The notes under the pieces: generated by a model
Database searches by the model: none
Told to the model about the DNA's origin: nothing
What the model saw: only the letters and a program-made list of their open reading frames with translations
Shown: positions 10,701 to 22,330 of the stretch, in pieces
How the letters are laid out: the number at the start of each line of letters is the position of its first letter
Numbering within the stretch: position 1 is the stretch's first letter
Position numbers and translations under genes: made by a program
NCBI GenBank assembly: GCA_017163975.1
Contig: JAFFSR010000221.1
Span: 434,001 to 498,000, forward strand
Source: Anastatus disparis
Taxonomy: Eukaryota > Arthropoda > Insecta > Hymenoptera > Eupelmidae
DNA: 64,000 nt
Direction of reading: 5' to 3'

Positions 10701-13700
10701 AATCATTTGTTTCTTGTAATTCATAGTTGAGAAACATGACATTTGAAGGCCTTATGCAATTAAGTGTAGGCCAGCTTACGCCATTGATCAGTCTTCGTCA
10801 GCCACTTCGTGAATTCTTAGAACATTCCTTCCCTAACGCATCGCGGACTACTTTGCAAGAACAAGTCGCCGAACAGATCACTTCTCTCACTCGACCGTAT
10901 TTACAGACCATTGTCGTACCTCAACAAGAAACAGCTAGTAGACCAGTTGACGTATCTGCGACTATTGAATCTTTATTACGCAAATTTTACTTGGAATTTT
11001 TAAGATGTTTATTCAATAATGGTAATATAAACTAATTTTATTAAACAAAATGATATTTTACTTTTCAATTTAATAAAATGAATAATTTTTAGATTTGGAC
11101 GACACAACTTTTGCACAAGAAGCTGTTGCGTTAACTAAAAAATTGGAAGAACAATCTAGTGCAGTATTGCAGTATATACTTCAAGGTGGAGAAACTACAG
11201 TTCAAAATATCGTTTCACGTTTCATCGTAAGTATTATTATAATTTTATATTAAAATAATATATTTCATTAATTCTCGAGAATATTTTATAAGAAATATTT
11301 TATATTTATAAGAATTAATTTTTAAAATTCTATATCCTTGAAATTCGAGCTATGTAATCAATCATAGGATACAACTCGAATTTCGAATAAAATTTTTTAT
11401 GATTATTTTGAAAATTTAAGTAACTCATAATAAAATCGAATCAAATTCGGATTATTTTCTATTACAGAGTCAACATTTACGAGGAATATGTCATCCGTTT
11501 GTACTTCGTGCTTTGCTCGGTGTACTAAGTACAGGAGTCCGTTCTTTTGCTACACAAACGACTTCAATGTCGCAATCTGAGATAACATCGTTATTAGTAT
11601 ACAAAGACGAAACATCTAGTTCTTCATCGCAACCAATACCCTCAGCACCAATGCCAGAAGATATTGAACCAGAACCTATAATCAAAGAAGCACAACGAGA
11701 TGTAGAAATGGCATTACAAGAAGAAATGCAAGCACAAGCTCCGATACCAATTCAAACGTCATCGCAACTACCACATCAATCCACGAAACCAGAAGTTCAA
11801 GGAAATTCAAAACAAGACATATCTGAGGTAATGCTACATTTTAAATGTTTTAATAATATAGTTTAAAAATGTAGTTCATTTATAGTTTTAATTAATATTA
11901 CTGTTGTTATTAATTTATTATAGTCCATGGATCTTGAAATACAAAAAGATCTATTAGAAGAAGATGATCCTATGGATCTAGCACATGGAGAAGAAATACC
12001 CGAAACGTTCCCAGGGGCAGAAAATTTACCTCCTGTAAGTAACAAATTTGTTAGTTTAAATTAATTCATATAGAGGTATTACTATTCAAATTATATTCAA
12101 ATATTGTCAAAAAATTGTTTAACTTTTTATAAGTTTTGATATTTTTATTTTTTTTAATTTTATTTAACATCGCTGTATTTATGCTATTATTTTGATGCTA
12201 ATTAGTGACGGAGGTCGTTAGTGTGTGTTGTGAACAAAGTACATGAAACTTACAGTGGTGTTTGTATCAATCAGCTGAGGCTGGGATTCGAACTCGGGAT
12301 CTCGAGATTACGAATCCATCGCTCTACTGACTGAGCCACTGACGACCTTTATAAGCCTTGATATTTATAACAATATAAAGAATTATGAAAATAACTTTTA
12401 AAAAGTTAAGCTATTTATTTGTTTATAATAATATATGGACCAAGTTCCTTTTACGTAGATAAACAAATTAAATTTGTGAGATGGTACAAACGCAGACGCA
12501 ATTTATCGACGAGGTTGGTTACAATGTTTCAAATTCAATATTCACTAGTTCATCACTGCTTTTAGTGAATATTTTTAACAAATAACAGATATTAGTATCA
12601 TTTAATTCATTCTTTAGCATGTAAAAGAACTGGGTTTTATAAAGTTGTTAACTACATAATTTAACTCATTTTTTAAATCGAAAAATTAAAGTTAAATTAG
12701 CATAGCTAAAAGAAGTTATAATTTACTCAGTTTTAATACTTTGCAAAAATTAACATTATATTTAGACTGTATTCTTATTAACAATTAAAAATAACAATAT
12801 AGTTGAGTCACATAAATTAATTTAGATATCATTTATATTCAAAGAACTAATTGGTATTTTTTTAAATAAGACGGTTATATAATTAATTTCTTAAGTAAAT
12901 TTTTGCAAACATTTAGTAAATAAAGTCATTAAATTTATAGTATGTATAAAATTTCATTCGAAACTACGTATAGTGAACATTTTAATAAAAGAGAGCTGTG
13001 TCTATATATTTAAAAACATATTTTTTAATAGCTAATTCAAATAAATACCCAGTGCTACAGTTTTTTCAAGTACAATGTTTATAATTTTTTATTATTTCTT
13101 ACACGCATCACCTTTAAATTAATCTTTAATAACCGCAAACGTTAGATGTAATTACTTTCGAAATTGCGATAAATGTTGCGGACATTAAATGATTATGATA
13201 GAAAAGCTTTTTTATAGTCATTTATTTTTACAGTAAAATTATTTCAATAAGTGCACAGCATGTGTTAAATTTAACCATATTAAATTTTTCATTTGAATGA
13301 TAAATCTTATTTATAATAAATAAGATTTATCTTTAATATTAAATTACGTTACATATTTCTGTATTTTAGGCGAGTCAAAAATTTTTCAGACGTATTTTTT
13401 ATTTTCATCAATGATGAAATTCAATTTTCTTTCAAACTAATACAATTTTATAATAATACAATTTTAAATTAGATATTAATTTTCGTTTTACTAATATCAA
13501 TCTAATTTTTTCTTATATTTTAATAAATTAAAGAAGAAATTCAATTTTGAGCTTTTATTCACTAATTCTTTGTGATTTAAAAATTTTTATTAATGACGAA
13601 TATTTTGTAAACTTGCCGATTTCTAAATAATTGGGTTCAATTGCTTTTACAGTTTAATGAATTCCTTTATGGAGCATATTAAAATTATGTAAAGCTTTTA

Positions 13701-14277
13701 AAATTGACTAAAAAAGAATAATATCTTAACTCAAATTTAATTTTATCAAATCATTAAAACAAAGTTTTTTTTCTCTCTTCAGGAATGGGTACCAATAATA
13801 GCTCGCGACGCAGTGCGCCAACGTCGTCAAACACAATTAAATGCTCTTCAAGGTGGTCCCATACCCTTCAGTGATGCTTACCTTAGCTGTATGCCTTCCA
13901 AACGACGCAAGCTTATAGAGCAACAAAAACCACAATTATTAGTTAATAATCCACCACCTAACACAACGGCAATTGCTGCGTCAGTAGAACGTCTTGTACG
14001 CGAGGGTATCAGTCATACGCCACAAGTTAGTGAGGTTGAAGGTGCTGCTAATGCTGTTGCATCTTCCCCTGGAGTTAGGAATGCCTTTGGCCAAGCAATT
14101 AAAGATTGTATACATCCAAGTAGGTTTAAGACGCCTGACTTCCCAAATGCACACAGATTTCCAAATGCTAGTAAATATTTTGCCAATGATGATGGTTCTA
14201 GCAAAAATAAAGAAAAAAAAGATACCTCTTCAACAACGACGACGCCGCCAGCTAGTACGACTAACATGGAAAAGTAG
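4760..14277 (+). CDS. BAG6: BAG6 (Scythe/BAT3), ubiquitin-like chaperone-complex scaffold, 20 exons
   Basis: Coding exons: 4760-4822, 4985-5102, 5849-6052, 6812-7010, 7164-7273, 7563-7851, 8207-8330, 8440-8640, 8778-8958, 9157-9297, 9379-9595, 9743-9999, 10104-10217, 10354-10435, 10512-10641, 10727-11021, 11093-11226, 11468-11827, 11924-12034, 13783-14277. All introns are GT..AG and the 3825-nt sum is a multiple of three, giving 1274 aa. Residues 1-76 form the ubiquitin-like domain (starts [12 protein letters not shown], then [15 protein letters not shown] and [11 protein letters not shown]). Residues 232-328 are Q/A/S-rich. Residues 329-436 match the conserved central BAG6 domain (DUF3538: [20 protein letters not shown]). 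The last exon (1111-1274) opens EWVPIIARD, carries a KRRK nuclear signal at 1150-1153 and the BAG-like C-terminus (RFPNA repeated). Known role: with UBL4A/TRC35 it routes tail-anchored and mislocalised proteins. Exon limits in the low-complexity parts could shift by a few codons. Confidence 0.95.
12155..12347 (-). mobile_element. tRNA-derived SINE, copy b, in BAG6 intron 19
   Basis: The minus strand gives a well-preserved head: A box 'TGGCTCAGTCAGTAGAGC' starting near 12340, then B box 'GAGTTCGAATCCC' near 12290, the shared body and an A-rich tail. It is bounded by a ~17-18 nt direct repeat, 'TATAAG' plus two variable bases plus 'TTGATATTT', at about 12129-12146 and 12349-12366. That is a target-site duplication with two mismatches, as expected for LINE-mobilised insertion. 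It accounts for part of the unusually long last intron. Confidence 0.93.
12370..13782 (+). other. Remainder of BAG6 intron 19
   Basis: This AT-rich intron sequence shows no coding signal. The only clear structure is a perfect ~30-nt palindrome at 13300-13332 ('ATAAATCTTATTTAT' facing its complement). The intron ends in a pyrimidine tract and CAG at 13782. At 1748 nt the whole intron is much longer than its neighbours, which are mostly 70-750 nt. Confidence 0.6.
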
Positions 14278-14775
14278 GATATAATGGCACCGCATTGCCG
14301 CGGACTTGCCAAGACACTCGTAGTCGTCACTACCGTTTGCTTTTGTTTCCTCGTCCTAAGCATTACTTTATTGGCAAATTTTTTATTTTTCATACATACA
14401 TAACGACGACTAAGTGCACTGTGAGTCAGGGATTAAATAGTTGTCGGTTTTTTTTGGAAGGAATGATGGGTGGGTGAGGGAAATACCAGAAAATGAATAA
14501 TGATGTTCACGGTGTGCTGTGAAATAGGTTTTTTGGACTATTGGAATTGAGCTTTTCTTCTTTTTCACTGCTAAAAAAACAGAAAAGTGACGGCAAAAAA
14601 TTATAAGATCGGTTACTTTACACTTACTGGTGCCAAAATCAAAAACGCAGAACATTCCTCGATTTTTTATCGTTAAATTTTTAGTCTTTTATTCAACTTT
14701 TTAATACACTTAGATGTTAAAATTCTTTTGAAAGCTAATAAATTGCAACAAATGCAATTACTTGAAATAAATATG
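14278..14775 (+). terminator. BAG6 3' UTR and polyadenylation region
   Basis: Two AATAAA hexamers lie at about 14737-14742 and 14766-14771, roughly 460-490 bases after the stop codon. No competing gene starts before them. The 3' end of the transcript is probably just beyond. Confidence 0.55.
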
Positions 14776-15970
14776 AAGTAAGATAATATTTAAAAATATA
14801 CTGCAGCCGTTTTAGTAAACCTCGAAGCGTGTTTTTTTTAATATTAATAAAATAATTTTAGATTTCACCTTTTAAGAAATGTTTTTTGAATTATTTATTA
14901 TTCAATTGAAAAAAACTAATTTGCAGCAAATGGTGACGTCATATAGAAAACTTCAATTTCCATATAATTTACTAATTAAATAGACAATCGAAGCATTCTA
15001 AAAAACATTAAAAAAAAATTTTATAATAATTTTATTACAATTTTGTAAGATTTTTTTAGAATGCTCCTGATGTTTAAACACTTCAAATTTGTAAGGTAAT
15101 AACAGCAACACAATATATTATTTTTTTTTCAATGTTCGAGGACGTTTAGGAATCAAATATTCAATGCTTTTAATTACTGCGAAAAGAAGTAGAGATCGAT
15201 TTTCAGTCGATATTAAATTAATCTATTTTCGCTCCTCAAATATTTGTTGATTTTTTTTTGTTCTTTTTTATTTAGTAATAGTACATTCTACACAGGACGC
15301 GGAAAAATTTTAATCAAAGATACGAATTGACAAAGAATACTGAGCTAATTTGTGGTACTCGATTATCCTCATGCGTCGTCACATCTCAAATGTTATTGTA
15401 GAATTATATATTTAAAAAAAATAATAACCAGCACAATTATGTGTGCTTTATTAAATATAATTTTAAACTTCTGTAATAATAAGAATAATAATAATGATGA
15501 TTATAATAATGTTTGAAATATCTCGTTTCGAGACAATTTACTGCGTATTGCGTGGACAGTGAAAATTTTGAAAACATGAAAAATGAGAGATATATCATAA
15601 GCAGATATAATCTAATGTAAATGTATGTTCGCTGCTTACAAAGATTATCGAAAGGTGATAGTTTATACTTGTAAAGCTAATTCCGTTTTTTTTTCTTCAA
15701 GTTTCATATTAACTAAAAATATTGTGGATAAGACAATTATAAAACCTTTGTTATTTTCACCATATTTATCTTTTAATATTTCTAATAAATTATCCATTTT
15801 TTAGAAATAACATACTGAATGAGTTGCAGATATTTTATTTTCTTCTTTTTTCTTTAGTTTTAATTATTACTGAAAAATATCTTTTATTTCTTATAATATT
15901 GTTTGTTAACTAAAAACATAATTTTTTGAATTTATGCAAAAAAAAATACAATTGCAAATACAAGGTTTAC
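14776..15970. other. Intergenic, nothing recognised
   Basis: AT-rich DNA without a supported frame, RNA gene or clear repeat. Both strands carry only short chance frames. Confidence 0.5.
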
Positions 15971-15974
15971 AGTA

Positions 15975-16160
15975 ATTTAATTCAATGGATTCGTGATCTG
16001 TTGGTTTGGTTTCGAAACCCAATAACGGCCGACTGATACAAGCACCGCTATTCATTACACGTGCTTTGTTCATAAATGTACTGTATACCTCCGACTTTAA
16101 TTACAACGTCATACTAATAACAAAAATATAGTGACGTTATTTAAAATTTAATAAAAAGAA
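15975..16160 (+). mobile_element. tRNA-derived SINE, copy c (decayed)
   Basis: This degenerate plus-strand copy shows 'ATGGATTCGTGATCT' for the anticodon-arm region, 'CTGATACAAGCACC' and 'ACACGTGCTTTGTTCA' in the body, and the tail 'TAGTGACGTTATTTAAAA'. The A box is largely lost. It is the oldest-looking copy in the window. Confidence 0.75.
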
Positions 16161-16380
16161 AAACAACTACTTACCGATGTATAATTAATAGATCGGCGTA
16201 AAATAAACAAAATAGTGGTATAAGACTTGGTTTGTTAACTTTCATTTTCAGCTAAATAATGTAAATTACTTTTCACCAATTCATAAATAATAGAACAATA
16301 TTTATTTAAATATACATGTTTTCATTTATACTTTACACTTAAAAAATTTTTATGATTCTTGATCTAAAAAATATTAAAGA

Positions 16381-16540
16381 ACAAAGCTTGATATCAATAA
16401 ATTGCATTAAAATTATTGCGTTAAAACAGATGAAAATAGAAGTCCTAGTGGGTTATCCGGACAAAGCTTGATATCAATAAACTGCATTAAAATTATTGCG
16501 TTAAAACAGATGAAGATAGAAGTCCTAGTGGGTTATCCGG
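16381..16540. repeat. 80-bp tandem duplication reaching into a SINE head
   Basis: Unit 1 (16381-16460) and unit 2 (16461-16540) differ at two positions. Each ends in 'GTGGGTTATCCGG', which is the first bases of the SINE A-box region. Unit 2 continues into the full SINE and unit 1 does not. The duplication therefore took place after the SINE inserted and copied its first ~15 bases together with the flank. Confidence 0.9.
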
Positions 16541-16693
16541 TAGAGCGATGAATTCGTAATCTCGAGGTTCCAAGTTGATACAAGCACCACTATACTTTAC
16601 ACGTGCTTTGTTCACAAACAAATTGACCACATCCATCTCTAATTAGCATCTGAATGATAACTGAAATACAGCGACGTTAAATAGAAAAAACAC
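16526..16693 (+). mobile_element. tRNA-derived SINE, copy d
   Basis: The plus-strand copy has a head 'GGTAGAGCGATGAATTCGTA', a shortened B-box region (the usual CGAATCCC is deleted), body words 'ACACGTGCTTTGTTCACAAA' and 'CTAATTAGCATC', and ends 'TACAGCGACGTTAAATAGAA'. It lies back to back with copy e on the opposite strand. Confidence 0.88.
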
Positions 16694-16707
16694 ATAAAGA
16701 TGAACTA

Positions 16708-16922
16708 ATTGCTAGTTTTTTTTTTTTTTAATTATATTTAACGTTGCTGTATTTATGCTATCATTGCGATGCTAATTAGCGACTAACTTCTTTAGTATGT
16801 TTGTGAACAAAGCACATGTAACGTACAGAGATGCTTGTATCAATCGGCCGAGAGCAAAATTCGAACTCCGGATCCCGAAATTATGAATCAATCGCTCTAT
16901 CAATTGAGCTACTAAGATCTAT
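16708..16922 (-). mobile_element. tRNA-derived SINE, copy e
   Basis: Read on the minus strand: head from about 16920 ('GTAGCTCAATTGATAGAGCG'), B box near 16860, body with 'ACATGTGCTTTGTTCACAAA', then 'GCTAATTAGCATCGCAATGA' and 'CAGCAACGTTAAAT', ending in a long A run (T run at 16711-16729 on +). The near-intact head and long A tail suggest a younger copy. Confidence 0.9.
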
Positions 16923-16924
16923 AA

Positions 16925-17640
16925 CTGATTGGTAGTTAATCATAGTTAAATAGTATAAAGAAGATTAACTTTTAATACAAGACTGAGAAAAGTAATTACT
17001 TCATGTATTTTTTATAAAAATTTATAAATTATTTTTCTTAAACTTTCAACATCAAAATGCAATGAATAATTTTAACAAATATTATAATTAATTATAATAT
17101 TGATACAAAAATTACAATTAATTACAGAGCAATAGATACCTAATGCTAATATTTCTTTCAAAATGTGTATTTTATATGTGTATCTTAAATAGATTTATTA
17201 AATAATTCAATTGTTGATATAATTTAACTTGATGAAGTTACTTTTTTTAGTACATATTATACAAATTTCATTCAATTCATAAAATCTCGTAAATAAAATA
17301 GTATGCATAGAATGATAATTCAATCAAAAATAAAAAAAAGAAAGGGTTGTGACAGGTTTGTATTTCGAAATTTTACTCTTTTAAAGTACGCAAAAGAATT
17401 TGCTTTGAATTTTTTCATACTTTTGGTTGTTGCAAGTATTTAAAAAAATAAATAAATAAACAATGGACATAATTTTAACTAATACATATAAAAAAATTAG
17501 ATTTTAATTTTTATAAAAAGGAATAAACTATGAGTAAACGATTTTATTATTTTATTAAAAAGATAAAAAATTGATGAACGCCTTCGATATAAATTTAAAA
17601 AGTTTTTACTTATCTTTCTGTTCGCAGTTGATTTCTTTGC
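16925..17640. other. Intergenic, nothing recognised
   Basis: AT-rich sequence between the SINE pair and the ANK1 5' flank. No supported gene or structured repeat is seen. Confidence 0.45.
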
Positions 17641-17649
17641 TTTATATGT

Positions 17650-19006
17650 GCAAAATAACATGTTCAAATTTTAAATAGAAATATCGAATGGTTTCTTTTT
17701 AAATCTTGCACACTTACTCGGAAAATGTATTGACGATTTTACCTTTAAAATTGCGTTTAAAGGTGAAATTATCCAAAATACGATCTTGGTGCACCGACGC
17801 TCACTTTCAATAATCAAATCGAATTCGATTTTTACATTATTTAAATCATATTTTTAAAGATTCTTTTTACTAAATTCAATTATAACTCGTATCAAAGACG
17901 TTATTTTCCTCAAATTATTATAAAAAAATTAACATTTCAACAAAATTAAAACGAAAAACTTTTATAAAAGTGTTATTTCTTAATATCAATAAAAAAATTA
18001 TTTTAAAGGTATAATACAATCATTTCAAACAGATGAAAAAATCATAAAAAATAAGACTTAAATAGTTTTTGAGTTTGAATAAAATTAAACAGCATTAAAT
18101 TACGTTACGATTGGCACAGTGTGTTTCTCACATCACTCTCAGAGAAAAGAAAATTTTTAAGCTGAGAATATATTTATTTTATGATAAATCGCCAAATCTT
18201 CGGCAGTTGAGGCATCAAAATTCACCGTATATACTTACTCATAAGCTATGAATTATTAGGTACTCTGCGTATAAAGCTACACTGGCACTTGTGATTTTTG
18301 GATACGAGCCAGATATAATACTTTTTACTTTCCATGATGTGTAAAGGCGGATAAAACTTTGAAAAGATTTTGCATAACTATAGAGCCATAAGATAAATAA
18401 AGAGTCGTATAGCGCAAAAGTCTTGAGAAAATATATTAAAGTTGTTTATGAAAGCTTGCAGAATATTTTGATAAATATGCTATTGATAAATTTTAATATG
18501 GTTTATTTTACTAAATTTTAATATATATTGAAATAAATTTAAATATTTTAATTCGTATATAAGTTTTTAATTATATTTTAAAAACAATTGATGAAACCAC
18601 TAGAAATATAAAAAAATAAAATTCATTTATTTTCAATTGTTTCAAATATTCAAAGATTGCTGTTCATCCGATATCCGATCGCTACTGAAGAAGAAGTAGG
18701 GGTTACACAGTGTTTCCAACCTATTTCATTGAAGCATTAAGTATAATATAATCATTACGTTCAAGAAAAATAAGTTGGTATCGTAATAGTTACGTTATAC
18801 ATTTAACCGACTACAGTTCCAGCTCCAGCATATAATTTATTACATAAATTTTCAATTACCTCTTCAATAATTAATAAAAGAAGTTACTTAATTTATTAAC
18901 AGACTTGTTAGATATTTGTAAATGCAGATGTTTTGCATGTGTTGGAATAACTTTAACAAAGACGCTTGCATGTATCTGATCAATTATTACTAAAAGCTTT
19001 AAAAAA
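17650..19006 (+). promoter_or_regulatory. ANK1 duplicated 5' flank
   Basis: The flank has recognisable counterparts before ANK2, ANK3 and ANK4, and as an orphan at 22330-23610. The block closest to the gene is best kept: 'TTCAAAGATTGCTGTTCATC' near 18650, 'AATAAGTTGGTA' near 18770, and 'TTTAACAAAGACGCTTG' about 40-55 bases before the ATG. This conservation across all units marks a probable promoter and 5' UTR. The site at about 18203-18213 ('GGCAGTTGAGG') is the empty site of a MITE present in the orphan flank. Confidence 0.65.
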
Positions 19007-21220
19007 ATGCCTGAATTACACGACGCTGTATTCGCAGGTAACATAGAAAAACTTAAATGTTTTGTAGATGAAGGAGAAGACATTAATGCAAAAAATGAGA
19101 ATGGATTAAAACCACTTGACATAGCGATAATGAAAAATGATATTGAAATAGTTAAATTTCTTTTGAGTGATACATTTAAAGATAAAATTGTGATTGATAT
19201 GAATGTATGGTTACAAGCTATTCGTGTTCAAGATGATACTATTACATCATGTTTATTAAATAATTTTGAACCTACAATTTTGAAAGTTGAAGATTCTCAA
19301 GGATTAAAACTTGTTCATCATACAGTTATTTATAGATATGTTGATATGTTATGTTTTTTAATTAAAAAAAATGTGGATATTAATAGCGTTACGTTGAATG
19401 GATATACACCTTTACATTTTGCGGTCATACAAAATGATAGAAATATTATGAAAATTCTTCTAGATAATGGTGCTGAGGTATGTACAAAAACAGTAAGTGG
19501 TAGCAATGTGATACATTTGGCACTTAAACATTGGTCAATAAAATGTTTATATAGATTATTAGAACATTCAAAAATTAATGTGAATGATCCAATTACAAGT
19601 ATTGGATTAACTGCACTAGGCATTGCAGTTGAAAAATGTGACAAAAATATTGTGGAAAAGTTGATAATATCAGGTGCCACTTTAGATTGTAAAGATAACA
19701 ATGATAGAAATTTGTTACACATTGCTGTTGAACAAGGTAATGAAGATTTGGTTAAATTATTTTTACAAAAAGGAATCGATGTGAATGCTATTACAAAAGA
19801 AAAATGTACTCCACTTGAAATTGCTCTTACACGTAGGAACGAAGGAATTGTTAAAATTATTTTAGATTACAATCCAGATGTAATGATAAAAAATAAAGAT
19901 GGTACGTGTCCATTGTTTACTGCTATTAAGTATAAGTGCTGTAGTATAGAACTGTTTTCATTGCAAAGTGATTTAAATATAGTAACTAATGATAACTCGT
20001 CTATATTTCATTATGCTCTTCAGTTTAATGATGATTATATTATTCACAATTTATTAGAGGAAGATATAAGTTTCACGCAGAATATTTTTGGAGAACATCC
20101 TTTGCATATTGCTTGTCAATATTGTAATGAAGAAATCGTATCCAAAATTTTAAATAATAAAGTTAATGTAAATTTAAGAACTGTCGATGGTTCAACTCCA
20201 CTTCATTATGCTATAAAGTATTATAGAACATATAATGTTCCTTTACTTCTAAATTATGGAGCTGATATTAATGCTGAAAATAATAAAAAGGAAACTCCAT
20301 TACATTTTGCTGTTAAAATTCGATCTCTACCTATATTTGTAGAGATGCTATTGAAAAATGGAGCTGATCCAAATCATATTGCTGATGATAAAACAACTCC
20401 TTTGCATTGGGCTCTTGTAGGTAGCTATGAAGAGATAACTGAATCATTAATCAAGTATGGAGCTAATGTTAATAAACTAAATGGAAATGACGATAATTGC
20501 CTGCATTTAGGATTCAAATATACTTGTTGCTCTTTTCGTCATTCATTTTTAGATTTGAGTATAAAAAATGGAGTGGATGTTAATGGTTTAAATAAAGATG
20601 ATGAAACACCATTAGAATTATTTATACAAAACACTAACTGCAATGTTTGTGATATCCATAGTATCAATTTTCTTATAAAAGCTGGTGCAATTATAAGAAA
20701 AAATAAATTTAATGAAACTCTAACTCATACAGCTATTAAATATTCAAATGATTCTATTATAGAATATTTTTTAAACATAGAATCAGAAATTTCGGCCCAA
20801 ACATATGATGGTCAAAGTCTTTTGCATTATGCAGTCAAATACTACAGCAAAAAAGAATATGAATCATTTTCATTTGAATATCGTTTAAAAAAAACAATTG
20901 ATCTTCTACTTGTAAAGGCAAAAAACATGATTAATTCTAGAGATAATAAAGGACAAACTCCATTACACGTAGCTGTATCAAGAGGGTTCATAAAAATAGT
21001 TGATAAATTGTTAAATAATGAAGCTGACATAAATGCTAAGGACAAAAAAAAGTATACGCCTCTGCATTATGCAATCGAGGCTGAAAACATGGAAATGACT
21101 AAATTTTTACTTAAAAAAGGTGCATCATTAAATCATGATGCTTCAATATTTGATCTTGCAGCCAAAATTAAGAATCAGCATATTTATAAGTTTCTTTTAA
21201 TGCATTACATTGATCATTAA
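19007..21220 (+). CDS. ANK1: intronless 737-aa ankyrin-repeat protein
   Basis: The single frame is made almost entirely of ankyrin repeats, about 20 by eye. It starts at MPELHDAVFAGNIEKLKCF, with clear TPLH repeats at the 'NGYTPLHFAVIQND', 'DGSTPLHYAIKYY', 'KETPLHFAVK', 'KTTPLHWALV', 'KGQTPLHVAVSRGF' and 'KKYTPLHYAIEAEN' positions. There is no signal peptide, no membrane segment and no additional C-terminal domain; the protein ends HYIDH and I see no PRANC/F-box tail. Such all-ankyrin proteins act as intracellular protein-binding scaffolds, but the partner cannot be deduced. It is an isolated unit on +, with tandem relatives at 44-53 kb. The ATG is fixed by conservation in all four copies. 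Confidence 0.93.
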   Translation: MPELHDAVFAGNIEKLKCFVDEGEDINAKNENGLKPLDIAIMKNDIEIVKFLLSDTFKDKIVIDMNVWLQAIRVQDDTITSCLLNNFEPTILKVEDSQGLKLVHHTVIYRYVDMLCFLIKKNVDINSVTLNGYTPLHFAVIQNDRNIMKILLDNGAEVCTKTVSGSNVIHLALKHWSIKCLYRLLEHSKINVNDPITSIGLTALGIAVEKCDKNIVEKLIISGATLDCKDNNDRNLLHIAVEQGNEDLVKLFLQKGIDVNAITKEKCTPLEIALTRRNEGIVKIILDYNPDVMIKNKDGTCPLFTAIKYKCCSIELFSLQSDLNIVTNDNSSIFHYALQFNDDYIIHNLLEEDISFTQNIFGEHPLHIACQYCNEEIVSKILNNKVNVNLRTVDGSTPLHYAIKYYRTYNVPLLLNYGADINAENNKKETPLHFAVKIRSLPIFVEMLLKNGADPNHIADDKTTPLHWALVGSYEEITESLIKYGANVNKLNGNDDNCLHLGFKYTCCSFRHSFLDLSIKNGVDVNGLNKDDETPLELFIQNTNCNVCDIHSINFLIKAGAIIRKNKFNETLTHTAIKYSNDSIIEYFLNIESEISAQTYDGQSLLHYAVKYYSKKEYESFSFEYRLKKTIDLLLVKAKNMINSRDNKGQTPLHVAVSRGFIKIVDKLLNNEADINAKDKKKYTPLHYAIEAENMEMTKFLLKKGASLNHDASIFDLAAKIKNQHIYKFLLMHYIDH

Positions 21221-22330
21221 TGTATTTTTATAATTTTCATTTAACAATATTTTCAACGAAATTATATACAGTTGTAATTGATAAAATTTTCAAGTTTTTA
21301 ATAAGAATTTGTTAAATATTTGTATACATTTAATCTAATAATTTCATTTGATTAAATAATGTGACTGAATTTTTATTTTCCTTCTAAGTAGTTCTTAAGC
21401 AGTACAGTGCGCTAAATCGTAGATATTCGTGTTATCTAATTTTGCAAACCCTCGTGTATATCAATCGCACAAATATTTATAACAAACTCGAATTTTTAAA
21501 TATTATAAAATTTAAAATAGTCAAAATAATATATTTTTAAAAACTATCGATCCAGAATATCAATTTTTAAATGCATTGAAATTGATTTTATGTATTAATA
21601 ACTGTTTAAAAGTATCATAGAAATCATATAAAAAATTTTAATTAAACTATTCAGTTATTTTGATCTATTTTATTAATATCACCATTTTTTTCAATTTCAA
21701 TTCTTAGAAAATTTAGCTAAATAGCCTATCAATGCATCAAAATTTAATTACTTAAATGTAATCTAGAGTTAATAACTATTATTGAATCAATAAATAATTT
21801 TAAAAAAGGAGAAAAGGATTCTGAGTTAGAAAATATTTTTTTTGATATGCGGATTTTGTTTCTTGAAATTATTTATTAAAGAGAAAAAAATTTGATTAAA
21901 TATAACTGATAACATTTCGAATTCAATTTCGCCAGAATTATTAAATGTTTATAATTCATCAAATAATATTGGAATACCCATACTGCATCTGTTGGTTTAT
22001 TAAACAGAAAACTATATAGAAGGAATAAATTTATAAATGATTTGTTTAATAAAGTACTGTAATATCCTGCATTAGCAGTGGAATACAAAAATCTGATTAC
22101 CTCGTAAAATTAACTTATTCCCTTCCTTCTTTCAATAAAAATTAAGAGCAAACAAATCCATATAAGTTTATAGAACATTAAATAAGTACACATTTACCAT
22201 TAAAATCTTGATTTTAATTGTGTAGTATATTGCAACCGCAGTAAACACAAAGAATATGCAAAGGCCTCGAATTATTTTATTTTGACCCTTTCCCTTCCAC
22301 TCCTTTTTTGTGCAGAAAAATATATATCCA
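21221..22330 (+). repeat. ANK-unit 3' flank (full-length version)
   Basis: This is the same sequence as 31990-33010 on +, as 1430-545 on -, and in part as 54300-55400 after ANK4. Diagnostic words are 'GTGCGCTAAATCGTAGATAT' (21406-21425) and 'CCTCGTGTATATCAATCGCAC' words near 21451. Unlike the arms at 545-1430 and 31990-32765, it has no SINE between 21640 and 21665, so it shows the pre-insertion state for that SINE. Confidence 0.8.

Noticed and set aside
12280..12345. tRNA gene in BAG6 intron (minus strand)
   Set aside because: A and B boxes are present, but the cloverleaf cannot be closed with a proper acceptor stem, and the unit continues into a shared body with target-site duplications. 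It is a SINE.
14013..14393. 126-codon minus-strand frame over BAG6 exon 20
   Set aside because: Antisense shadow; the plus-strand reading matches conserved BAG6 residues.
19330..19722. Minus-strand frames inside the ANK genes (also 44834-45277)
   Set aside because: They recur in paralogs only because the sense strand is conserved; no independent signal.
19007..21220. PRANC-type or bacterial/viral ankyrin effector origin for the ANK genes
   Set aside because: No PRANC or F-box-like C-terminus is visible, flanks contain ordinary eukaryotic SINEs, and intronlessness alone does not show transfer. A database search and phylogeny would be needed.
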